From: an uncultured Bacteroidia bacterium
Lineage (GTDB): Bacteria > Bacteroidota > Bacteroidia > J057 > CALLMJ01
Reading direction: 5' to 3'
Assembly (NCBI GenBank): GCA_938005475.1
Contig: CALLNY010000090.1
Span: 1-44,251, forward strand
DNA: 44,251 bases
This document shows positions 34,325 through 40,715 of this stretch, piece by piece; position 1 is the stretch's first letter; every line of letters begins with the position of its first letter. The position numbers were made by a program, and so were the translations under genes. Below the pieces are notes generated by a model. The model saw only the letters and a program-made list of their open reading frames with translations. It was not told the origin of the DNA and did no database searches.

Positions 34325-35238
34325 ATTTTTTAAAAAAAATCTATTACTTAACCCGTAAATCATGGAAGTACCTTCAAGTAGTAGTTACCCTTATAATATG
34401 GTTTACAGTAGCTTATTTTATTTTTTATGAGCAGGAACAACTCCTTCAAATTATTAACCACACAAAACTCACTTGGGAATGGATAGGGCTTGCTATTCTT
34501 TTGTTGCCTGTAAATATTGGATTAGAAGCATGGAAATGGTACTGGATGATTAGGGAATATTACCGTAATATCACTTATTTTACAGCTTACCAAGCTATTT
34601 TAGCGGGTGCTGCTTCTGCTTTCATTACGCCTCAAAAGTTAGGTGACTACATAGGAAGATTGTTATATCTATCCCCTGAACACAGAATTTCAGCCGCCTT
34701 AGTCACTTTTTTAGATAGACTATCACAGTTAGGTGCTACCTTGCTTTTTATGGTTTTTGCTTCTTACTACTTGAATTTGCCTTGGCTATACTCCTTTTTT
34801 TTAACTATTTTTACCATTCTCTTTCATTGCTTTCTATGGACATTCCCCCGTTGGTTCCCTTGGTTCAACCAATATATTCCTAAAATTGATATGTATGTTT
34901 CTCCTATTTCAATAAAATTACAAGTTTTAACTAGCGCTTTATCTGTGCTTCGGTTTACAATTTTTCTTGCTCAATACATTTTAATTTTTAAGGCGTTCGG
35001 AGTTCCTTTGAAAGGACTTTGGGCTTTGTGTTGTTTTACTTTTTTTATCAAGTCCTTTATACCGAGTTTAGCTTTCTCAGAGTTAGGAATACGTGAGGGT
35101 GTAGCGATATGGGTTTTTAGCCATTATAGCAATATAAATACGATGATAGTACTGCAAGCAACTTTTATTCTATTTATTATCAACACGTTAATTCCAGCCA
35201 CTCTCGGGGGATGGTTAATAAAAAATTTCAAGATTTAA
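34294..35238 (+). CDS. Lysylphosphatidylglycerol synthase TM-region (flippase-like) protein
   Basis: 314 residues, about 8 predicted membrane helices, basic N-terminus. SELGIREGVAIWVFS near the end matches the G-[LV]-[GR]-E pattern of the PF03706 family, whose members include the flippase half of MprF and proteins of uncertain role. No aminoacyl-transferase domain follows, so this is the membrane part only. No ATG exists before the first helix in this frame; the TTG at 34294, overlapping mazG, is the best start. Its end overlaps the convergent thiE by 11 bases. Confidence 0.85.
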   Translation: MESSKKQRALNFLKKIYYLTRKSWKYLQVVVTLIIWFTVAYFIFYEQEQLLQIINHTKLTWEWIGLAILLLPVNIGLEAWKWYWMIREYYRNITYFTAYQAILAGAASAFITPQKLGDYIGRLLYLSPEHRISAALVTFLDRLSQLGATLLFMVFASYYLNLPWLYSFFLTIFTILFHCFLWTFPRWFPWFNQYIPKIDMYVSPISIKLQVLTSALSVLRFTIFLAQYILIFKAFGVPLKGLWALCCFTFFIKSFIPSLAFSELGIREGVAIWVFSHYSNINTMIVLQATFILFIINTLIPATLGGWLIKNFKI

Positions 35239-35830
35239 ATTGTTGAAGCGTAAGCACAGGGTGTTCTGACAAAACAAAAGCAGATAACAAGACTATTCCT
35301 TCTAATTTTAAGGATATAAGTTCTTGATAATTATCGAGTTGTATATTACCAATAGCAAAAGCTGGGATTGAGGTTTGCGATAAAATAACTTTTAAACCTT
35401 CTAAGCCAAGCGGTGGGATAGTCATTTTTTTAGATTTCGTACCAAAAACTGGTCCTATACCAATGTAATTTATAGGAAATTTTTCTACTTGTTTAAGTTC
35501 ATGTAGATTATGCACGGTTGCACCTACAATAAAATGAGAGGGAAGTTTTTTTTGAAAAAGTAGTTCTAAACTTAAATCTTCTTGCCCTACATGTACACCA
35601 TCGGCATGTACATTTAATGCTAAATCTACATCATCGTTGATGATAAGTTGGGTTTTACTACCATATAACACTTCACGAATTTTTTTTAGTTCTTCAAAGT
35701 GCGAAGTATAATGGAAATGTTTCTCACGATATTGAAAGAACTCTACTTGGGCTTGTTTAGCGAAAATGGCTAAATCTAAATGAGAATAACGTTTTTGAAG
35801 ATGAGTATCCGAGATAACGTATAATTTCAA
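35228..35830 (-). CDS. thiE: Thiamine phosphate synthase (ThiE)
   Basis: Joins HMP-pyrophosphate with thiazole phosphate to make thiamine phosphate. The 200-residue TIM barrel has FQYREKH (QxREK), INDDVDLALNVHADGVHVGQEDL (the substrate and Mg2+ site), GPVFGTKSKK (GPxxxTxTK) and AIGNI. TenI-like proteins share the fold, but the intact QxREK, NDxxDLA and GPVF motifs favour ThiE. The start is the TTG at 35828-35830, overlapping the preceding stop as TTGA; no ATG occurs in the first 80 codons. No other thi gene is in the window. It is co-transcribed with the DUF1460 gene. Confidence 0.92.
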   Translation of the reverse strand: MKLYVISDTHLQKRYSHLDLAIFAKQAQVEFFQYREKHFHYTSHFEELKKIREVLYGSKTQLIINDDVDLALNVHADGVHVGQEDLSLELLFQKKLPSHFIVGATVHNLHELKQVEKFPINYIGIGPVFGTKSKKMTIPPLGLEGLKVILSQTSIPAFAIGNIQLDNYQELISLKLEGIVLLSAFVLSEHPVLTLQQFKS

Positions 35831-36756
35831 GGTTTATAATAATGAAGTTTGTTAAAAAGGGGTCTGTAAACGTAAATGCCTGTTATACTGTTTCTTCTGC
35901 TTAAATAATTACATAAATCTTCTTCTAAAACTACTTTCTTTTTAACGGAGGAAGCGTGAGTAAACAATAAGGAGTCATTTCGGAAAGTGATATATCCGCA
36001 GTGAGAAACGTCAAGTCCGGGGACATCAGTAGCAAGGGCAACGATATCACCTGTTTTAGCGTATAGTTTGTAGTCATCTAATCTATCTAAGGGATAATAA
36101 AAGCGTTTACGTTGAGACATATTGTTTTCAATGATTTGTATTTTAGTCCAATTTTTGATGGCACTCCATTGTTTTTTGTTACCTGAAATAAAATGAATTT
36201 TTTTGTTGATGGGTTCTCCATTGTATGCGGCAATATTTTCCAGTAGCCCATGTTGTTCTAATTGATAGAGGGCATCCGTGAAATAATGAATGCGGTCGTG
36301 GAGTTCACAATTGAGTCCATCGTAGTATTTGATGAAGTTTAAATTTTTTAGGAAAAGATTGAAAATTTGATTTTGTGTGAGGGGAAGGTTGATTTGCGAG
36401 ATTTGGTATTGAGTATAACATATAGCCCAAAACATTTCTATGAAAGTAACACAATTTAATACAGAGGTACAAACCAAAGTTTTATCTATTCCTACACTAT
36501 TAGGGGCTCCAGCGCCATAGGGTATATTTTTAAAAATGGGGATATGCTTTTCAAAGAAGATTTCGTAGTGAAAGGGCTCTGAAGGATTTAGTATTTTAAG
36601 TACCTCTTCTTTTGCGTTACCAACGATATAAACATCAGAAGGTAAGTTATCTGGGGGCAAAGGAAATTCATCGTGACATTTTTTGAGTTGCAGGTTATCT
36701 GTTCCTAATAAACCACTCAAGCAAGCAAAAATAACAAATAAACTGATGGATTTCAT
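35827..36756 (-). CDS. DUF1460 family N-acetylmuramoyl-L-alanine amidase-like protein
   Basis: 309 residues from the ATG at 36754-36756 (a TTG five codons upstream, at 36771, falls inside the -7 element and is unlikely). Signal peptide MKSISLFVIFACLSGLLG, then an NlpC/P60-like fold of the DUF1460 type. The nucleophile is in VLNCVTFIEMFWA, and the histidine is in DVSHCGYITFRNDSLLFTHAS. These families cleave peptidoglycan stem peptides in the periplasm. It is an operon partner of thiE (TTGA overlap). An accessory role in wall turnover is inferred; the homologues are found mostly in Gram-negatives. Confidence 0.85.
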   Translation of the reverse strand: MKSISLFVIFACLSGLLGTDNLQLKKCHDEFPLPPDNLPSDVYIVGNAKEEVLKILNPSEPFHYEIFFEKHIPIFKNIPYGAGAPNSVGIDKTLVCTSVLNCVTFIEMFWAICYTQYQISQINLPLTQNQIFNLFLKNLNFIKYYDGLNCELHDRIHYFTDALYQLEQHGLLENIAAYNGEPINKKIHFISGNKKQWSAIKNWTKIQIIENNMSQRKRFYYPLDRLDDYKLYAKTGDIVALATDVPGLDVSHCGYITFRNDSLLFTHASSVKKKVVLEEDLCNYLSRRNSITGIYVYRPLFNKLHYYKP

Positions 36757-36768
36757 GGTAATTTGTTG

Positions 36769-36799
36769 CAAAGGTAACTTGTTGCAAATTTAATTTCAA
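36769..36799 (-). promoter_or_regulatory. Promoter of the DUF1460-thiE operon
   Basis: Minus strand TTG (36797-36799), 20 bases, TACCTTTG (36769-36776), 12 bases before the ATG. The 10-base TTGTTGCAAA is repeated directly at 36763-36772 and 36779-36788 across this promoter. Confidence 0.6.
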
Positions 36800-36811
36800 T
36801 ACGGGAAAAAA

Positions 36812-37234
36812 TCAATCATCGTAGTCTTCTTCTTTAATTTTTTTGAGGACTCTTCCTTTTTCATTTATAAATACTACGTAATCGACATTTTTTTTGAAGA
36901 CGACACATTCATAAAATTCACCTTTGGGAGTAAAAACTTTTTCATGGGATTCTACGCCATCAAAGGATTCAAGCGTTTTTTTTACATTAAAAGGAAGTTC
37001 TTCTTTTTCTATTTCCATTTTGGTTTTAATCCAGTTACCGAGAATATCAAAGGTAGCTTCATATTCTTTCTCACCGATATCAAAAAGGACATGGTAATTT
37101 CCGTTCTCGTCTTTGGAGTATTTGGCTTCTTGAGCGTTGGGATACATAGAATCAAAGGTTCTTTTAACTGCATCATTGGTCTGCGCAAGAAGGAATTGAA
37201 AACTAATCAAACAAAGCACTATAAGATATTTCAT
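36812..37234 (-). CDS. PepSY-like secreted protein
   Basis: 140 residues with a signal peptide (MKYLIVLCLISFQFLLA). Two repeats of the PepSY-like (BLIP-like) pattern follow: VKRTFDSMYPNAQEAKYSKDE with YEATFDILGNW, and VKKTLESFDGVESHEKVFTPKGEFYECVVF. These small proteins are common in the Bacteroidota periplasm; no target can be named. Promoter TTG-N20-TATATTTG ends 4 bases before the ATG at 37232-37234. Stop to thiE operon promoter: 36800-36811 is free. Confidence 0.85.
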   Translation of the reverse strand: MKYLIVLCLISFQFLLAQTNDAVKRTFDSMYPNAQEAKYSKDENGNYHVLFDIGEKEYEATFDILGNWIKTKMEIEKEELPFNVKKTLESFDGVESHEKVFTPKGEFYECVVFKKNVDYVVFINEKGRVLKKIKEEDYDD

Positions 37235-37238
37235 GCTA

Positions 37239-37269
37239 CAAATATAGCAAAAAGGATGCCTAAAATCAA
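37239..37269 (-). promoter_or_regulatory. Promoter of the PepSY-like gene (leaderless geometry)
   Basis: Minus strand TTG (37267-37269), 20 bases, TATATTTG (37239-37246), 4 bases before the ATG at 37234. The -33 half lies inside the end of the glycosyltransferase remnant. Confidence 0.7.
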
Positions 37270-37523
37270 GTTAAATGAGGGGTTAATTCCTGAAGTATTT
37301 TGTCAGCTTGTTTAAGTACATTCTCAAAGGAGTATTTTTTTGCGTAATTAATACGTTTTTGTTTTAGGGAGCTATCTTCACCGTTGTATATAAAGTTTTG
37401 AAACATTTTCAGCAGTTCATCATGGTTATTATACAGATATAAAATATCCTCCAATCCTTGGTAGGCTTCGCATAAAATAGAAAAAACAGGCTTCCCTTGC
37501 GTCAGATATACCATCTCACGCAA
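37266..37523 (-). pseudogene. Remnant of a glycosyltransferase C-terminus
   Basis: Open frame of about 82 to 85 codons (TTG at 37521-37523, ATG at 37514). The frame stays open upstream to a stop at 37587-37589, inside the end of the M23 gene. The residues read like the last part of a GT4-type glycosyltransferase: SYFLILREMVYLTQGKPVF, a stretch like a donor-binding region (CEAYQGLEDILYLYNNHDELL), then RINYAKKYSFENVLKQADKIL, the usual C-terminal helix. The N-terminal and catalytic parts are missing. It is therefore probably a decayed fragment left after deletion, although a short translated product cannot be excluded. No start signal is seen. Confidence 0.6.
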
Positions 37524-37539
37524 AATTAGAAAATAACTA

Positions 37540-38430
37540 TTAGAAATTATGGAAATAATGTTGGGGATCCACTTTGACTCCGTTTTTTATAACCTCGTAA
37601 TGTAGATGAGGACCTGTAGACCAACCTGTACTTCCCGTTAGACCAATGATATCACCACGTTTTACTTTTTGCCCATATTTAACTTTGACTTTGGAAAGAT
37701 GTGCATATTTGGTAATATAACCATTACCGTGGTCAATTTCTACTTGAATACCGTAACCTTGCCCTGTTGCAGAATAACCTGCGCAGATAACTCTTCCACC
37801 TGCAGTGGCTTTTACTGGAGTGTTCATATACGCATGAAAATCTAATCCCGTATGGAGATGCCAATGCCCTAAATAAGGGTCATTTCTATAACCAAAACCA
37901 CTTACGATTCTAGAATTTATTGGCTTTATGGCAGGCATTGATTGAAGTTCTTCCTGTTTTTTTTCGGCAATAGTATAAGTTTTATCAAATGAAGATATCT
38001 GCAAACCTATTTTATATTTTAAATCAGAAATAAGTTTCTTACTTTTCTGAATTTCCGGTAAATCGTTTATAATACTATGAACTGCTCCACCTTGACCCGC
38101 ATTCCATATATTCTCATCTAATGGTTTAATATTCAATAAGGACTTATAAAAACTATTTTCACGTTGATGTATTTTCTCCAATGTAGGATAAAACGAAGAT
38201 AATTGCTCATTTTGATGGTTTAAAACTGCTTGACTATAAGCTAGTTTTTGAGATAAGTAAATTCCTTTGGGGCTACCAATAAAAAAGTAGCAAAAGGCAA
38301 GTAATGTAATTGCGATAAGTAATCCAAATGTTATTCCTTTCTTGATTTGATGTAATGCTTCCTTTTTTTCAAACTTAACTTCCTCATAATGAAAGGTTTC
38401 TGTATTAAAACGATACCTTGTTGCAAGCAT
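37540..38430 (-). CDS. M23 family peptidase (membrane-anchored murein endopeptidase)
   Basis: 296 residues: cytoplasmic basic N-terminus, one membrane helix (about 33 to 52), a coiled-coil stretch (about 60 to 165), and a C-terminal LytM/M23 domain. Zinc ligands are intact: H193 and D197 in HLHTGLDFHA, and H275-L-H277 in GPHLHYEV. GSTGWSTG precedes the latter as usual. With its ligands intact it should be an active peptidoglycan endopeptidase facing the periplasm, unlike the degenerate LytM activators such as EnvC. The promoter TTG-N21-TATTTTTG lies 28 bases upstream. Confidence 0.93.
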   Translation of the reverse strand: MLATRYRFNTETFHYEEVKFEKKEALHQIKKGITFGLLIAITLLAFCYFFIGSPKGIYLSQKLAYSQAVLNHQNEQLSSFYPTLEKIHQRENSFYKSLLNIKPLDENIWNAGQGGAVHSIINDLPEIQKSKKLISDLKYKIGLQISSFDKTYTIAEKKQEELQSMPAIKPINSRIVSGFGYRNDPYLGHWHLHTGLDFHAYMNTPVKATAGGRVICAGYSATGQGYGIQVEIDHGNGYITKYAHLSKVKVKYGQKVKRGDIIGLTGSTGWSTGPHLHYEVIKNGVKVDPQHYFHNF

Positions 38431-38458
38431 ATTTTTTGAGTTCAGTGATTAAACCTTG

Positions 38459-38490
38459 CAAAAATATTAAAATAATTTATTTATAAACAA
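38459..38490 (-). promoter_or_regulatory. Promoter of the M23 peptidase gene
   Basis: Minus strand TTG (38488-38490), 21 bases, TATTTTTG (38459-38466), 28 bases before the ATG. Confidence 0.65.
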
Positions 38491-38525
38491 GTTTTTAAAT
38501 ATTTTTTTCCACATAATATGTTTTT

Positions 38526-39128
38526 TTATCTTTTCATAGGTATTTTATCAAACTCAACAGGCAAATTTAGTGGTTGCAATATAACTTTTATAGTATTTTT
38601 TGCTTCTTCATAACAACGAGCTTTCAAGGTTTTATTATTAAGAAGTTCTGTTTTTTGCTTTTCATAGATTTTTTTCTCTAACTCCATAAATTTATCATCT
38701 TTTTGAAATATTAACCATCCCTCTTTGCTTATAATTTTCTTTTGATATAATTGTAAATCAAAACTTATCAGTTCTGGTTTAGGTAAATCTACATAAATTT
38801 TGGATTGAAAAAAATTAAAAACATTTACATTTTTTAAAGATATACCATAAGTGGCTTGAAATGGAACAACAATCTCATATTCCTTAGCAAACAAAGGATT
38901 GGTCAAACTTGAAAAAAAATGTTTATCTTTCTCCGAATATTTTAATTCTGCTATTCCCGAGACCTCTAAAGTTTGTAGATCAAAGATTTCTTGAACAGAT
39001 TTTAAGTATTTTTGAACAAATTCTTGTTTTTTCTTAGCATTAAAATGATGACTATCATAGAAAGCATAGCCAACACCTATTAAAACGCTCAATAAAAAGG
39101 TACCTAAAAATATCTGAAAAAAGTACAA
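38526..39128 (-). CDS. DUF4230-like membrane-anchored protein
   Basis: 200 residues. One N-terminal hydrophobic helix (FQIFLGTFLLSVLIGVGYAF), then a soluble domain resembling DUF4230: ELKYSEKDKHFF, VPFQATYGISLKNVNV, KIYVDLPKPELISFD. Such proteins are widespread and of unknown function. No ATG lies near the start of the frame; the TTG at 39126-39128, 11 bases after the preceding stop (39140), gives the expected membrane helix. It probably forms an operon with the secreted protein upstream; M23 downstream has its own promoter. Confidence 0.78.
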   Translation of the reverse strand: MYFFQIFLGTFLLSVLIGVGYAFYDSHHFNAKKKQEFVQKYLKSVQEIFDLQTLEVSGIAELKYSEKDKHFFSSLTNPLFAKEYEIVVPFQATYGISLKNVNVFNFFQSKIYVDLPKPELISFDLQLYQKKIISKEGWLIFQKDDKFMELEKKIYEKQKTELLNNKTLKARCYEEAKNTIKVILQPLNLPVEFDKIPMKR

Positions 39129-39139
39129 CTTGTAAAAAT

Positions 39140-39595
39140 CTAAATTTTCATATTTTTATTAAATTTTACTTTAATCTTCATTTCTACTTCTTTTCCTGAC
39201 GAAGCTGTATATTTAAGTAATGCGGTTCCACCCACGCCAGGCTTAGGAGTTTGAACCTCCAAATCCACTACCCCTTGATGATTAGATAAAAACATTTTAG
39301 TCTCCCCTACTTTCATTCCAATCTTTTGGAATTTTACCATTACATACGTATTAGGTTTTAATTGACTTACATTTACATATAGCCTTTGTCCTTCAGGTAT
39401 CTCTAAATTTTCTGTAATTTCAACAGGTTTACCATTAACCTTTACTAAAAATTTATCTGCTTTTACTATATTCGCAGGTAACTCTTCCTCATCTTCCTCA
39501 TCACCAATAACCTGCGCAGATAACGTACTAACTAACATGCCTAACATTAAGCATATTGCTAATAACCATCTATTCCATCCTACTAATGACTTCAT
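39140..39595 (-). CDS. Secreted protein of unknown function (Ig-like strand content)
   Basis: 151 residues from the ATG at 39593-39595 (the frame is open further up, but without an ATG that also gives a signal peptide). Signal peptide MKSLVGWNRWLLAICLMLGM with cleavage near SAQ, then an acidic stretch (GDEEDEEELPAN) and a beta-rich domain (KVNGKPVEITENLEIPEGQ and following). Family not recognised. It is followed by the DUF4230-like gene after 11 bases. Divergent from the Ca2+ antiporter gene across 117 bases; no promoter of the usual form was found for it. Confidence 0.72.
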   Translation of the reverse strand: MKSLVGWNRWLLAICLMLGMLVSTLSAQVIGDEEDEEELPANIVKADKFLVKVNGKPVEITENLEIPEGQRLYVNVSQLKPNTYVMVKFQKIGMKVGETKMFLSNHQGVVDLEVQTPKPGVGGTALLKYTASSGKEVEMKIKVKFNKNMKI

Positions 39596-39675
39596 CTCCT
39601 TGAAATTTATTACCCTTATCCATGCAAAAAACAAGCCAATTATCTGTCTTTTATAGCAAAAAATAATTTTTTTAC

Positions 39676-39707
39676 TTGACAATCCACGTATTCACGGTAT
39701 ATCTTTG
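39676..39707 (+). promoter_or_regulatory. Promoter of the Ca2+ export operon (leaderless geometry)
   Basis: TTG (39676-39678), 21 bases, TATCTTTG (39700-39707). The antiporter ATG at 39713 follows after 5 bases. Confidence 0.7.
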
Positions 39708-39712
39708 GAATT

Positions 39713-40708
39713 ATGATTTATGCTGTTGCGGGATTTATATTTTGTTCTCTAATAATATTTTATGCAGGCTCTAAATTATCATTTTACGGCGATTTAATCG
39801 CTGGAATACTAAATTTAGATAAAGGATGGATTGGATTAATTTTAATGGCTACCGTGACCTCTCTTCCCGAAGTGATTGTAGGAATATCTGCTGTTGCTTA
39901 TGTAGGCTCCGCTGATTTGGCTATTGGCAACGTGTTAGGTAGCTGTGTTTGTAATATTGCAATATTATCTGTACTAGACTTTTACTTACCTAAAAACCGA
40001 CCTCTCTTCGGCGTAGCTACTCAAAGTCATATTCTATCCGCTAGCTTAGGTATCATCTTGATAAGCCTTGCAGGGCTCGGTATTTTCCTGAAAAGAGAAT
40101 GGGAAATACTCCCAGAAATCGGTTTAATTAGTTTATCTTTTATGATAGTCTATCTTTTTTCTGTGAAAATTGTTTACGAATACAATCAAAAATATCCTTC
40201 TCACGAAACAGAACTTAACCCCTATACTCCCCAAAAATCACTTAAAAAAATAATCTTGTATTATATCTTTTTTGCCGTTCTTATCATTACAAGTGCTATT
40301 TTTTTACCTGATTTTGCAGACCAAATCGCTGAACAAGCTAATCTCGGTAAAACTTTTGTAGGTACTCTATTTTTAGCAGTTTCAACTAATCTACCTGAAA
40401 TTGCCGTTTCTATTGCTGCAGTAAGAATGGGAGTCGTTGATTTAGCTATCGGAAATCTACTCGGTAGTAATATCTTCAATATTTTCATATTGTTCATAGA
40501 AGATATTTTTTATACACAAGGACATTTATTACTCGACGCCTCCACTAATCATTTAATTTCTGTTTTCTTTTCTATTGTCATGGGCTGCATTGTTATTATT
40601 AGTTTGATGTTCCAACCTAATCAAAAAAGATATTTCCTTGGATTAGATACGCTCTTCATTCTCGTTCTATATATTTTGAATTTATTTTTACTTTACCATT
40701 TAGGATAA
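39713..40708 (+). CDS. CaCA-family calcium/sodium antiporter (YrbG-like)
   Basis: 331 residues, about 10 membrane helices arranged as two inverted halves. The two alpha repeats carry the ion-site pattern: ATVTSLPEVIVGISA with GNVLGSCVCNIAILSV, and AVSTNLPEIAVSIAA with GNLLGSNIFNIFIL. The E of each LPE motif is a known cation ligand of the family. It should exchange Ca2+ for Na+ or H+ across the inner membrane. First gene of an operon with a P-type Ca2+ ATPase, 7 bases upstream of its ATG. Confidence 0.93.
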   Translation: MIYAVAGFIFCSLIIFYAGSKLSFYGDLIAGILNLDKGWIGLILMATVTSLPEVIVGISAVAYVGSADLAIGNVLGSCVCNIAILSVLDFYLPKNRPLFGVATQSHILSASLGIILISLAGLGIFLKREWEILPEIGLISLSFMIVYLFSVKIVYEYNQKYPSHETELNPYTPQKSLKKIILYYIFFAVLIITSAIFLPDFADQIAEQANLGKTFVGTLFLAVSTNLPEIAVSIAAVRMGVVDLAIGNLLGSNIFNIFILFIEDIFYTQGHLLLDASTNHLISVFFSIVMGCIVIISLMFQPNQKRYFLGLDTLFILVLYILNLFLLYHLG

Positions 40709-40715
40709 TTACGTT

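Noticed and set aside
39596-39602. AAGGAG directly before the ATG at 39595
   Set aside because: It lies directly next to the start codon, too close for Shine-Dalgarno pairing, and other genes here have none.
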